From Chondrus crispus (Eukaryota > Rhodophyta > Florideophyceae > Gigartinales > Gigartinaceae): DNA of 64,000 bases. This document shows, one piece after another, positions 29,344-38,787 of the stretch. A model generated the notes under the pieces. The model saw only the letters and a program-made list of their open reading frames with translations. It ran no database searches and was not told the origin of the DNA. The stretch's first letter is position 1. The number at the start of each line of letters is the position of its first letter. The stretch lies in assembly GCF_000350225.1 (NCBI RefSeq), contig NW_005179324.1:1-64000 (forward strand), read 5' to 3'. The translations under genes were made by a program, and so were the position numbers.

Positions 29344-31116
29344 ATGGAGGCGACCGCCTCCGATGGAGGTGGGATGATTGGAACCCCGCTGGAGCTGAAG
29401 CCAGTAGGTTCAGGCAGGGGGCATCGCTCAGTGAGACCGTCGGCTGCCGACAAGATTGCACCCACGTTGGCCATGTTTGAGAGATTTCACGAGAGGGAAA
29501 TGCACCAACGAGAGCGTCAACTCTTGGCCGAAGCAGCCAAAGGAGAAGTCACGCCTAGCAATCTTTATGAAGAAGGCTCGCTGTTTAAGAAGCAGTTTGT
29601 CACCGCCGTCGATATAATGGACGACGAAGACCGAGCCCAGGCGTACCTGCGCGCACGTACGAGGGGCAGGAGATCAATGCAAGTGTCTGGTGGCACTGAG
29701 AGTGAATTGATGCCCAGACCTTTCGGTGTTGCTTGTACATTGACTCCTGACGTTGTCCCGAAAGCACAAGTTACATCTGTTGGCAGCGACATTCTTAGAG
29801 AATGTAAGAAGATATCTGGCAGGAGAACGAGACATTCAAGGTTTCAAGCTCAAACTGTAGGACCGATCTATCAATCCCTGAGCTCAAGCCTAATAAGCTC
29901 TGCTGTCCGGAATCCCAAGGATGTGAGAGGCATTGGATGGAGTGGTAGTGATAGAAATGCTGTGAACGAACAGGGGATAGCTGTCAGAAGAGGAAAAGAT
30001 ACAACTTTGGTTCAATCCGGGATCGCAGAGGAGCCTTACTTGGATGATATGGAAGATGATGGTCTCGCTAACACTGGTTATAAGGATCTTGATACCGCAA
30101 ATGAGCGAATGAAACTTGCAATGTTAAAACGACGTCGAAGTATTGTCCGCAAAGAGAAAGCTAAGAAACAAAAAAACTTAGAAGCTGCAGGCCAAAAGGA
30201 GTCAGACAGAGTACTCTTTTCTCTATTTGAGAGAGGAGAAGTGCTTGAATTCTCGCGAGAGCAAGGAAATACGTCGCCTGAGTCAATACCACCCGATTTT
30301 GTCAAGAATCCCGTTCATAGTCGCCAAACAGACGAATGTGATGCACTCCAAAACATGCTCCCTAATTCCTTGTTGAAAGAGCATGAAAGCCTGATGCGGC
30401 AAAGAGAAAGAGAGCTCATTTTCGAGTCAAAGGCTGTCAATAGGTCGATGGCAATCGCAAAACGAAAGCGAGATGAGAAATTACTGGTGCTAAAGCAGCA
30501 ATTTCTCGAAGATATGAGTTCCAAGTTTGTACCGGCGCGGGGTCGGCAAGAAGATGTCTACGATCATTGCTTTCGCCCTGCAGACCAGGACAGCGACGGA
30601 GGTAGAAACGTATCACTTCCCGCAGAAGATTACCTGACTGAAGTAGGAACGTCAAGACGAACAGAGCACCAATGGTACCCTTGCCCTCTCCTATTTAAGC
30701 TATATGGTATTGTCCCTACAAAAAACGAAAAACAGGGTCAAGCAAACGACCAGAACGACAAACGAATGCGGTCTTCGCTGACCACACGTCATGAAGTCGA
30801 GGATGATGATTTTCAAGTACATGCCATTATTGGAGCAGATGGGAAGAGAATCGACTTTCAGCACGCAGCCAGGGCATTTGTTGAAGACGACAGCGTTGCT
30901 TTGACTATTGCAGAGTCACAAAAAGGAATTGGAACCCTTCCAGTTAGCGCAACTCCAAGCGCTGAGCTCTACAATGCCATTTATAATAGGAAAGTTTCGC
31001 ACGCCGATGCCACGAACGGAGACGCTGATGTACGTGTTTCTGCACAGGAGGGAAAGCAAACGCAACTGGCAGGTGGTAGAACGTCACGAAGAACCAAGGC
31101 TGCGGATTTCTTTTAA
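29344..31116 (+). CDS. GPATCH1/TOUGH-like (DUF1604-type) RNA-processing protein, probable
   Basis: A 590-aa single-exon protein from the ATG at 29344. It is polar, with charged helical stretches. Segments recall the GPATCH1/TOUGH family: FVTAVDIMDDEDRAQA (compare F.P.DFMDEEDL), SIPPDFVKNPVHSR (compare IPPDFVP.H) and HQWYPCPLLFKLYGIV (compare W.P.PLLCKRF.I). A classical G-patch is not visible, so either it has been lost or the assignment is wrong. Family members associate with the spliceosome. The 3' end faces that of delta-COP across 158 bp. The call rests on short motif resemblance; a profile search is needed to confirm it. Confidence 0.45.
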   Translation: MEATASDGGGMIGTPLELKPVGSGRGHRSVRPSAADKIAPTLAMFERFHEREMHQRERQLLAEAAKGEVTPSNLYEEGSLFKKQFVTAVDIMDDEDRAQAYLRARTRGRRSMQVSGGTESELMPRPFGVACTLTPDVVPKAQVTSVGSDILRECKKISGRRTRHSRFQAQTVGPIYQSLSSSLISSAVRNPKDVRGIGWSGSDRNAVNEQGIAVRRGKDTTLVQSGIAEEPYLDDMEDDGLANTGYKDLDTANERMKLAMLKRRRSIVRKEKAKKQKNLEAAGQKESDRVLFSLFERGEVLEFSREQGNTSPESIPPDFVKNPVHSRQTDECDALQNMLPNSLLKEHESLMRQRERELIFESKAVNRSMAIAKRKRDEKLLVLKQQFLEDMSSKFVPARGRQEDVYDHCFRPADQDSDGGRNVSLPAEDYLTEVGTSRRTEHQWYPCPLLFKLYGIVPTKNEKQGQANDQNDKRMRSSLTTRHEVEDDDFQVHAIIGADGKRIDFQHAARAFVEDDSVALTIAESQKGIGTLPVSATPSAELYNAIYNRKVSHADATNGDADVRVSAQEGKQTQLAGGRTSRRTKAADFF

Positions 31117-31274
31117 TGGGCGTTTGCCTCGCGATCCAGGAACTTTTGCTGCCCTTATTTCAGAAGACATTAGTAAATGTTACCTCGGATGACTGCTCAC
31201 TTTTGTCTTTTACATCCAAGCAGCGTGCTCAACTAAGAAATTTGACACAATTAGAGTTGCTGATCCTAGAAAAC

Positions 31275-33005
31275 CTAGACAATAGAAAATGTGTCCGGTA
31301 CAAGAGATACGTCGTGTCCAAACTCGACGGGTTCGCCCGACGAGACTAGGGCGACTTGAGAGACAACTATTGGGGCATACGTATATTTGCTAGAGAACGA
31401 GACATTGATCGGGAAGAAGGCGTTGGCATCAGTGGGGCCTGTAGAGAACTCAAGTGACCCTTGGGAGTTGCTCTCGTCAATCATTGCCAGACGCCATTCC
31501 ACGCTTTGAGTTCGGGAGTTGTATACAAATTCGCCATCACACTGATTCACCGTTGGTTGGCTGCTGGTGCCGATAGGGATGGTGATAACGACATCCCTAA
31601 GTTCCTTGCTCGCTCCGAGCTCGTACTCAATATTTACGACTGATTCGTCACCATTGTCACTTGGCCAGCAGTTAATCAGTAGTGGAGCCTTGTCTTCTTC
31701 CTTTGTTACAAGCCTCCAGCGCAAAACGCCAAGGGGATTCCCTGTCGGGAAAGGCCGCTTCGGGTCCTTGAGACCAATGAGTCCCTGCGTCGAAAACAAA
31801 GTCCTATCCACATTTGGATGTGTACGGAATTGCACGCCGTTCGACTCGGCACCACCAGTGCTAACCTGCAAACGAATACCAGCCTTTGCAGAGTCAGTGA
31901 CGCGGAGCATGAGATCTCCTTTGACTTCCATGTTCTGGATCCCGCCATCCCGCGACACGGTAAGGTTTAGTTTTTCGATAGTTGCGAGATGAATGGCTTG
32001 ACTCGGTGGAACGTATGCAGCGGCAGCCGCCGCGTTGGCCTTTGCACCTTTCAGACGGGATACAGGAGCGTCAACGACTTCTCCTTCTGCACGCAACGAA
32101 TCCAAAATGTTGTCTTGCTTCTTGCCCTTGCCAAGCGACATGCCTTTCTTCGCGGCTGTGCCAGCAACTGGGGGCGGCCCTGCATTGGAGCGGCCATACC
32201 CTGAGGAACTAGATATGACGTTGCGCATGTTCATACCCATGCCCATCTGGGAACCCATGCCCGACATGCCCATGCCACCACCACCGCCCATACCCATTGT
32301 CGACTGCTGCTGGGCGTAAGAATCTGATGAAATACCTCCAGCGGCAGCGTAAGCAGCGTTCGCAGCAGCCTTGTTTTGGAGACCTGTGAGACCGAGATCC
32401 TGGGCAAAACTTCCCATGCCTCCAGCCTGGAGCATTTTGCCAAGCTCATTGCCGAGCATGCCTAGTCTATCGCCGCCGTCGCTACGCTGGCGACGAATCT
32501 CCTCCTCACGTCGCTTCCGCTCCTCTTTAGCCTCTGCCATTTTACTCTCTTGGATCATCTTGACCAGGCGCTCCTCGTGCGAGTACATTTCGGTAAATGT
32601 AGCGATCTGTTGCAGATCGACATTCTCGCGAAGGCCACCCCAGTCGATGACCTCATCGAAGGAGTAAATGATTTCAAAGGCGGCTTCCATGACGGATTCC
32701 TCGTCGACGACACCATAACGCGGGGAGTACTCGGGAAGGATCTTTCCCAGTAGACGGAGGGTCTCAAGATCCTCTACGATGTTGGAGTTCTTGGTGGTGA
32801 TAAGAAGTACGTAGAGCGTTTCGACTGGTTGATAGACGTAGCGCACGTTGTCGGTCTCGACATAAGTATGTTGGCGATCGGTGCCGATGAGCTTGGGAAA
32901 GGCGGCCAGGAGGCCTTCGATGCGGATGCGGCTGAGCTCGCGATACTGGCGGGAAAGCACTACTTTACCCGCCTTGGTGGTGACGGCGGCGCTGAGAACG
33001 ACCAT
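31275..33005 (-). CDS. ARCN1: Coatomer subunit delta (delta-COP)
   Basis: The first ATG of the frame is at 33005 (MVVLSAAVTTKAGKVVLSRQ), the canonical delta-COP N-terminus, giving 576 aa. Residues 1-140 are the longin domain (IRIEGLLAAFPKLI, TDNVRYVYQPVETLYVLLIT). Then come a charged helix, a glycine/methionine-rich linker (about 230-290, with GMGGGGGMGMSGMG) that is longer than in animals, and the C-terminal mu-homology domain (about 330-576; LNLTVSRDGGIQNMEVKGDL, VLRWRLVTKEEDKAPLLINC). Delta-COP is part of the COPI F-subcomplex that coats Golgi-to-ER vesicles and recognises cargo through the mu-homology domain. Its end lies near that of the GPATCH1-like gene. Confidence 0.95.
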   Translation of the reverse strand: MVVLSAAVTTKAGKVVLSRQYRELSRIRIEGLLAAFPKLIGTDRQHTYVETDNVRYVYQPVETLYVLLITTKNSNIVEDLETLRLLGKILPEYSPRYGVVDEESVMEAAFEIIYSFDEVIDWGGLRENVDLQQIATFTEMYSHEERLVKMIQESKMAEAKEERKRREEEIRRQRSDGGDRLGMLGNELGKMLQAGGMGSFAQDLGLTGLQNKAAANAAYAAAGGISSDSYAQQQSTMGMGGGGGMGMSGMGSQMGMGMNMRNVISSSSGYGRSNAGPPPVAGTAAKKGMSLGKGKKQDNILDSLRAEGEVVDAPVSRLKGAKANAAAAAAYVPPSQAIHLATIEKLNLTVSRDGGIQNMEVKGDLMLRVTDSAKAGIRLQVSTGGAESNGVQFRTHPNVDRTLFSTQGLIGLKDPKRPFPTGNPLGVLRWRLVTKEEDKAPLLINCWPSDNGDESVVNIEYELGASKELRDVVITIPIGTSSQPTVNQCDGEFVYNSRTQSVEWRLAMIDESNSQGSLEFSTGPTDANAFFPINVSFSSKYTYAPIVVSQVALVSSGEPVEFGHDVSLVPDTFSIV

Positions 33006-33616
33006 TTCGTCGGCGGATGGAGGTGTGGGCGAAGGACGTTGTTCGACACCAAGAGGGTCCAAGCGGAACGAAAGGGACGTTGAGTGCGACGGATGGGATG
33101 GGAGGAGAGGCGAGTTACTACTGTAGTGTCAGACTTGGAGAAGGATTTTGGGGGAGTCAGTGATACGTGTACACGAAAACACGTGTAAACGGTGTACGTA
33201 CCGCTCGGGCAAAAGTAGTGCGACAGAGTTGACTGAGCAGAGGATGGTGGCGCGCTGACAGTGTCAGAAGTTGGGGCCAGTGGGGACTGGCCACGTGGTG
33301 GGCGCGCTGTAAAGCGATATTTTGTGAGATGCCTAAAGGACAGATATGGGAAGGTGTAAGAAAGGAGGTGTAAAGGGGGAGTCGGGCATGCGGCGCATTA
33401 GTGAGCGCGACCCGCGGGCACTGGAGCGAGTTCAGTTTTCGTCCCAATCTGCCGCAGCTGACTGTATCGCCCGGTCGGCTTATTACTCCCGCCGTCGCTC
33501 CCGTTTTGGACTCCTGCGCCCTCTCTGCCTCAGCCCCCCCTCCCGCGCGGTCGGCTTCCCCCACCCTACCACCCACAACCCCCCCTCCCCCTCCCCCTCC
33601 CCCTCCCCCCCCTTTC

Positions 33617-33638
33617 NNNNNNNNNNNNNNNNNNNNNN
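33617..33638. other. Assembly gap (22 N) in a C-rich tract
   Basis: The run of N follows CCCCCT repeats, a sequence that stalls many polymerases. It falls at the 5' end of the BFR1-like gene, so that gene's start codon cannot be read here. Confidence 0.98.
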
Positions 33639-35576
33639 CCGTCCTCCGCCCCGGCCACGACCCCGAGCGATAACAAGACCACCCCCGCCACTGCCGCCCC
33701 CGCCCCCCCTGTCGCGGACGCCTCCCGAAAGCCCGCCGCTGACACGAAGAAGGATCGTAAACCTCGTCGCGAACGCCTCCCGCTCCCGGACCCTATCCCG
33801 GACACCCCCGTCAAGCGCCTCCCAGAGCCGATCAAGGCCGATCTGCAGGCAAAGATCGAGGCGGAGGATAAGAAGATTCAGGCCTGCTTCGACCGTCTGG
33901 ACTCCTCACGCCAGCTATTTGATGAGTGCCAGAAACTCCGTGACGCCAGCAAGCCGGCCTTTGAGGCCGCACGCAAGGCTTTCAATGAGTTGAGTGACGA
34001 ATGCCGCGTCCTCTTTGAAAAGCGTAAAGAGATCTCCGCAAAGCTTAAAGAAATCAAGGAGGCCGACTACGCCGCCCGCAACGCTGCAAACTCGGCCGCC
34101 TCCGCCTTCGTCGGTGCCGGCAAGGACGGCGCGGAGGCCCTCAGGGGCATCCGCAATATGGAGGATCTCGAGAAGCGCGTGGAAGAGCTTAACTCTCGCC
34201 ATTCAACTGAGTCAGTTTCTCTCGTCTTGGAAAAGAAAATTGTTGCCCAGATTGATTTTCTCAACGGCAAGGGCCGCGACTTCATCAACAGCAAGGAGGA
34301 ATCCTATCAGGCGGAACGGGCAGCCAAGGAGCAGCGCGTCATCTCCCGTAAGCGGCTCGACGAGGAGCGCAATCAACTCGACACGCAAATCGACGCGGCC
34401 AAGGGAAAGCTAGACAAACAGCGTCTGGTTGTTGACAAAATCCGCGCGGAGCAGGACTCTAAGATGAAGAAGCTTCAAGAATCCACCCCGGATGTCGATC
34501 GTGACGCCGAGAAGAAGACGATCAATGAGTTGAAGTCTGTCGTACGTAAACTCCGTGACAACTTTCAGGACGAACTCGACAAGTGGTACCTCAACGAGCG
34601 TATCCATTTCGAGCAGCAGAAGATTGCGAGGAAGAAGAAGGCAGAGGCTATGCAAGCCGAGCGTGACCAGCGTCGAAAGGAGTGGGAGGCGGAACAGGCC
34701 CAATACCCTGAGCCGGATCCGTACCAGGAGGAGAAGGACATGTGCGACGGCCTCATCCTTTACACGCGAACTCTTCTTGGGGAGACTGTCGAAAAACCGT
34801 CTGTCAACCTTGCCCCAGGCAAGGGTCAGTCTGCTCCCACTCTGAAGACCACGACCAATACCCGTGAGATCACCGCCGAGGGCAAAGCGATCGGCAAGTC
34901 CAGTTTCGCCAAAAACAGCGGGTTTGATAACCTTCTTTTCAGCGACTTTGTGCAGAAGAGCGGAAAGAAGGGCAAAAAGGCTCGCAGGGCCGCTGCCCTA
35001 TCCGGAGACACATCTGCAGAGGCGGGGGACACTCCTCTGAAGCCTCATTCGATCGATTACATCGCCGCGTTCGCCACCTTGGACATTACACCCCCGAACA
35101 AGATGGGCGAGGTGCGAGCTGCCCTTGAAGCCGTACTGGCCAAGAAGGCGTATTACGACTCCAAACCGAAGCCGACGGACGAAGAAAAGGCCCAAATGGC
35201 CGCTGAGAAGTCGAAGAAGCGATCTGCGCCGGTTAGCGAGAAGAAACCAAAGTCGAAGGCTGTCGATATTATGAATGGAGACGCTACGGCAGCATTCCCT
35301 GGGTTGGGAGCCGACAAGTCCACGGTGTCGCCGTCCCCCACTGCCCCTGTCGAAGTCACGCGCCCGACGGCCTGTTATTCGGCTGCAGTCAAAGGTTCCG
35401 CACCAGCCCCTTCGCCCATAGTGCCAGCGCAGAGTGATCTCGCCCCACAGGTGGGCGCCTTGGATGAAGTCGCAACGGAGGCCGTCATGGAAAGCGGAGA
35501 GGCGACTGTTGCGAATGATGTCGGGAAGGAGGATCTGTTGACTTCTGCCCCTGATGCCTCGGTAACAAACGCGTAA
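33639..35576 (+). CDS. BFR1-like coiled-coil protein, 5' end lost in the gap
   Basis: The frame is open from the gap edge through 35576, at least 645 residues; any start lies in or before the N run. An Ala/Pro-rich leader is followed by RLPEPIKADLQAKIEAEDKK and long heptad-rich helices (about residues 60-370), with blocks such as AFNELSDECRVLFEKRKEI, GKGRDFINSKEESYQAERAA and KSVVRKLRDNFQDELDKWYL. Then YPEPDPYQEEKDMCDGLILY and a disordered, lysine-rich tail follow. This resembles Bfr1/nuclear-segregation proteins, which bind mRNA and polysomes at the ER; the match is by architecture and the KxPEPxK..-helix pattern, not proven. Confidence 0.55.
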   Translation, partial: PSSAPATTPSDNKTTPATAAPAPPVADASRKPAADTKKDRKPRRERLPLPDPIPDTPVKRLPEPIKADLQAKIEAEDKKIQACFDRLDSSRQLFDECQKLRDASKPAFEAARKAFNELSDECRVLFEKRKEISAKLKEIKEADYAARNAANSAASAFVGAGKDGAEALRGIRNMEDLEKRVEELNSRHSTESVSLVLEKKIVAQIDFLNGKGRDFINSKEESYQAERAAKEQRVISRKRLDEERNQLDTQIDAAKGKLDKQRLVVDKIRAEQDSKMKKLQESTPDVDRDAEKKTINELKSVVRKLRDNFQDELDKWYLNERIHFEQQKIARKKKAEAMQAERDQRRKEWEAEQAQYPEPDPYQEEKDMCDGLILYTRTLLGETVEKPSVNLAPGKGQSAPTLKTTTNTREITAEGKAIGKSSFAKNSGFDNLLFSDFVQKSGKKGKKARRAAALSGDTSAEAGDTPLKPHSIDYIAAFATLDITPPNKMGEVRAALEAVLAKKAYYDSKPKPTDEEKAQMAAEKSKKRSAPVSEKKPKSKAVDIMNGDATAAFPGLGADKSTVSPSPTAPVEVTRPTACYSAAVKGSAPAPSPIVPAQSDLAPQVGALDEVATEAVMESGEATVANDVGKEDLLTSAPDASVTNA

Positions 35577-36364
35577 CCAGGAGGGGTTACGACCAGGGAC
35601 CGCAGGTATTGACTATCAGCGCAGGTCAGTTGCGGAGGACTCTTGTTCTCAAGGTGCTAGGAAGGAAAGGATCAACCTCGCACACTGGCGTCAGTTAGGT
35701 GGTCCGTGATATATGACCACAGAGTGTCCGTTTCTGTTTCTGCATTCATTTCTGGTTGGATTGCTTGTACTTAGTCCTTTGCAGACCGGTACTCTTGATC
35801 TACCATCTTTTTTATCCCGTAGATGTTTACTCTCTCGCTGGTACGAGCTCTTCACTTCGTCCTCCCTTTCCCTTTTTTTAGCACGGTGACAAAGTCACGT
35901 TTTTCATTCACCCACCAAAGACTGAAGATTCACTACTCAGTTCGTTGCAGTAGGTGTGACTTTGTACTCAAGACTGTGCAAACTGACTATGCTAATTTTC
36001 TGGAGCCAGATGCAGTTACCGGGGGGGTTACGCATTTGTCTTCTGGTTTAAATGAGATGAGAGTAAAGCACAACATAGGACTCTTACTTAAGCAAAATGG
36101 ACAATTCAACCTGGTTCACTGTGAATCAGGAACCGTTCGCTCTCCGTACCCTTTTGAGTTATGGCACTGGTGTGATGTTGTGCGATAATTCTGCGTGCCT
36201 GCATTGAAAGTATATGCGAGCCTCGCACGGATCTCACGTGAATGATCTTTACTGTATGTACATAGTAGTTTGGGGCACTTAAAAGTTGGCAGGAGAGAGC
36301 GGTAACTCTAGAAAAATGTGGATATGATGAATAAACCATGAGGACGGGGTCCACAGGTGATTCC
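35577..36364. other. Intergenic stretch, no gene recognised
   Basis: Contains the 3' UTR of the BFR1-like gene and that of the bZIP gene on the opposite strand. One open frame of 121 codons (35823-36188) has no family features, and I do not call it. Confidence 0.5.
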
Positions 36365-37273
36365 TTAGCGAGTCCTCAATTCGTCGCGTAGTCGTTCTAT
36401 TTCGGCGTCTTTCGTAGCAATTTCAGCCTCTTTTTGGGCTACGACTTCATCCATAGAATCTCTCATTGCTGCGAGCTGACGTTTGACCAGGCGAGTCTCC
36501 TCCTGGAGCTTTTTCTCCCTGATGGCGGCTGTCTCAGCGTAATCCTCGAGGTCCTTCATTTTCTTCATCCTGCGTTGCCTGCTTTCCTCTGCAGTGCGTC
36601 TATTTTTCAAAATTCGGGCTTTCCGACGTTCCTCCTCCGTGTTGTACGTCCGTCGCTTCTTTTTGACAGGCTGTGGCGGGGTTGGCGGGTGGATAGCCGG
36701 CGGCCCTGTTAGCGACTGCGCGTGCGGAGGCATCAGGACGGCGAGATGTGAGGACGAGCCCGCGTGGATGTGCAGATGCTCGTTGAGGTCGGATGGGTGG
36801 TGGTCGTGTTCTGCGGTGGCAGTTTCATCGGGTTGGGTTTGGTCTGGTGTTTCGTCACCAGGCAGTGCGAGAGTGACGTGAGTGGGGTCTTGAGGCGGAG
36901 CAATTGCATGGACCTGCTTGTCAGTCGGATGCGAAGGGTGCTGGTCAATCACGGGGTGTCGCGAATCGGTTTGGTCTGGCTTGGCCGCATCGTCAGTGTG
37001 GTCGGCCAACGCGTGGCGGTCTGGCCTATCGCCGTTGGGGTCGTTGTCCCTCTCCATGGGGTCATCGGTGTCATCTCTGTCGCGGAGCGGGGCGTGGTCG
37101 TCGTGGTTGTGGTCGGCGTCGAGGACGGAGACGTCGAGGGCCTTGTGGTGGCGCGCGGGGTCATCGACGCGGTCGAGGGCGGGCTCGGTGAAGCGGATGG
37201 AGTCAACGGGGGGCAGGGCGTCCGAGGAGGCGACGGAGAGCGGGTCGGGCTCGGAGGGGAAGCGCGTGGTCAT
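36365..37273 (-). CDS. bZIP transcription factor
   Basis: The first ATG is at 37273 (MTTRFPSEPD), giving 302 aa. The N-terminal two thirds are rich in His, Asp and Pro and look disordered. The basic region near residues 210-235 reads KARILKNRRTAEESRQRRMK, containing the invariant N-x7-R (N..AEESR) and so a sequence-specific DNA-binding site. It runs into a leucine-zipper-like coiled coil (LEDYAETAAIREKKLQEE, then VKRQLAAMRDSM and IERLRDELRTR) to the C-terminus. bZIP proteins bind as dimers to ACGT- or TGA-core sites. CACGTG-rich stretches occur elsewhere in the window, but nothing links them to this factor. Confidence 0.88.
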   Translation of the reverse strand: MTTRFPSEPDPLSVASSDALPPVDSIRFTEPALDRVDDPARHHKALDVSVLDADHNHDDHAPLRDRDDTDDPMERDNDPNGDRPDRHALADHTDDAAKPDQTDSRHPVIDQHPSHPTDKQVHAIAPPQDPTHVTLALPGDETPDQTQPDETATAEHDHHPSDLNEHLHIHAGSSSHLAVLMPPHAQSLTGPPAIHPPTPPQPVKKKRRTYNTEEERRKARILKNRRTAEESRQRRMKKMKDLEDYAETAAIREKKLQEETRLVKRQLAAMRDSMDEVVAQKEAEIATKDAEIERLRDELRTR

Positions 37274-38787
37274 CGCGCTACGGTATTTGGAGGGGCGAAG
37301 GATTTTAGACAGGCTTTTCGGGTGGCACTCGCGCAAAGGACGGATTTCGGTTAACAGGCTGTCGAAACGTCCGCGCGCAGGTCAGGCCGGCCCGACTCGC
37401 CCCGACAACCCTGACCTGTCTTTTCCCCCAAACTCTTGTTTCCGGAGGTCGCCCGCCCCAAAATGCAATTAGTGTAATCAAGTGTAAGCACCTTGCATTT
37501 TAACTTTTTAAATTATTGAAATAATACTGAATAATAAAAGAAAAATAGACTTCTATAACACATTGCTGTTTTGTATCGGTACACTAGCAAGGGTATGATA
37601 CTGTACGTCAATTGCAAAACGCATGCGGATGAGAGTCGGAGGACGACAATTATTCAACTTGACAAAAGATTCCCTGTTTGTCTGAACAGAACGAGAAGCT
37701 CCAGAGAGCGGAGGACAGCACACGGTTGGGTGGACTTCCACTGCCATTTTGGCTTTAGTTGTATTCAATTCTGTTACAGCACGCTCAAAGAAGAAGCCTT
37801 TATTTGAGGTAATCGTCATCTACCCTCTGCACCCCACCCTACTCTTGTCCTCCATACTAAAATCCGAAAATACTGAATAATATCCTACCCCTAACAAATG
37901 GTTCGATTCCAACAACAAAAATGAAATCCTGGCTGACGCATTTGCGTCCCCTCACAAGATATACTGTAATGGTGGTGTCATGACAAAAAAGTACAGTATA
38001 TCAAAATCGAGCCTGCGGGTACACATGTCACCATAGATATACTTTTTTTTCAAGACTTTCTATGTCGCTATAATATATTATCTGATATAGCGACATAGAA
38101 AGTCTTGAAAACAGATTTCCCTAACTTTTCGGATCAATGATCCGAACAGTTCCGAGGCGACGCCGACGACACACGTTAGACATCCATCTTCAGATCTTTC
38201 TTCGGCCATCAGTATGATAGATTTTTGCCTGGCGAAAGAGTAAATAAACCCATGTGCTTCTCTACCCACGCTCAGATCACACGCTCTTCACATCAGCCTC
38301 CGTTGCTGCCTCCAGGACGAACAAGGCCACATTCTCGCCCACATTTGCCTTTCTTAGTACGTTAACTCCTCCATTCTGTCCCCCCATGTGCAGTGCTGCC
38401 ATCTGTCGAGGAAGAGATTTTTACAATTGGAATTACCGGCCTATAAAGGCCACAAGATGGCATTTGTGCGGATTGTTTATTGCTCTGAGACGACAACGCG
38501 TGTGACTCCAGCGACCCACTTCAAGACCAAGAACAGCGGCTAACATTTTCCCTCTTTTCTGCCCCATTGTCACAGAAGATTAGCATGATCGATACGATTT
38601 TTTCCCAGGAATGGGGCTTCGCCTGTTATTAACCAGATTTACGTATGATTACTTTCGTCGCTACACATAAACAATTTACAAAACATGGGAAGTGTGCACA
38701 GTGTGCACAGTCACTGATCAGCATTGTTCGAGGAGCTTCTTCGTTAGTGCTTTATTTAGCAAAATTTGAGTATTTCTGCCCTCCTTT
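37274..38787. other. AT-rich intergenic stretch with hairpins, no gene recognised
   Basis: Between the bZIP gene and the 3' end of bystin. The sequence is AT-rich, with no convincing coding frame. It contains two inverted repeats: GATATACTGTA pairing with TACAGTATATC (37960-38001) and the longer one at 38051-38107. Confidence 0.65.
38051..38107. repeat. Perfect 22-bp hairpin with 13-nt loop
   Basis: CAAGACTTTCTATGTCGCTA.. (38051-38072) is exactly complementary to 38086-38107. An A/T-rich loop separates the arms. It could be the core of a MITE or a small-RNA precursor. Confidence 0.93.

Noticed and set aside
35823..36188. 121-codon frame as a gene
   Set aside because: No domain, weak coding character, and it lies between two 3' ends where UTRs are expected.
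37900..37915. tRNA gene suggested by GGTTCGATTCC (a B-box-like word)
   Set aside because: No A box, acceptor or anticodon stem can be drawn around it; it is isolated in AT-rich intergenic DNA.
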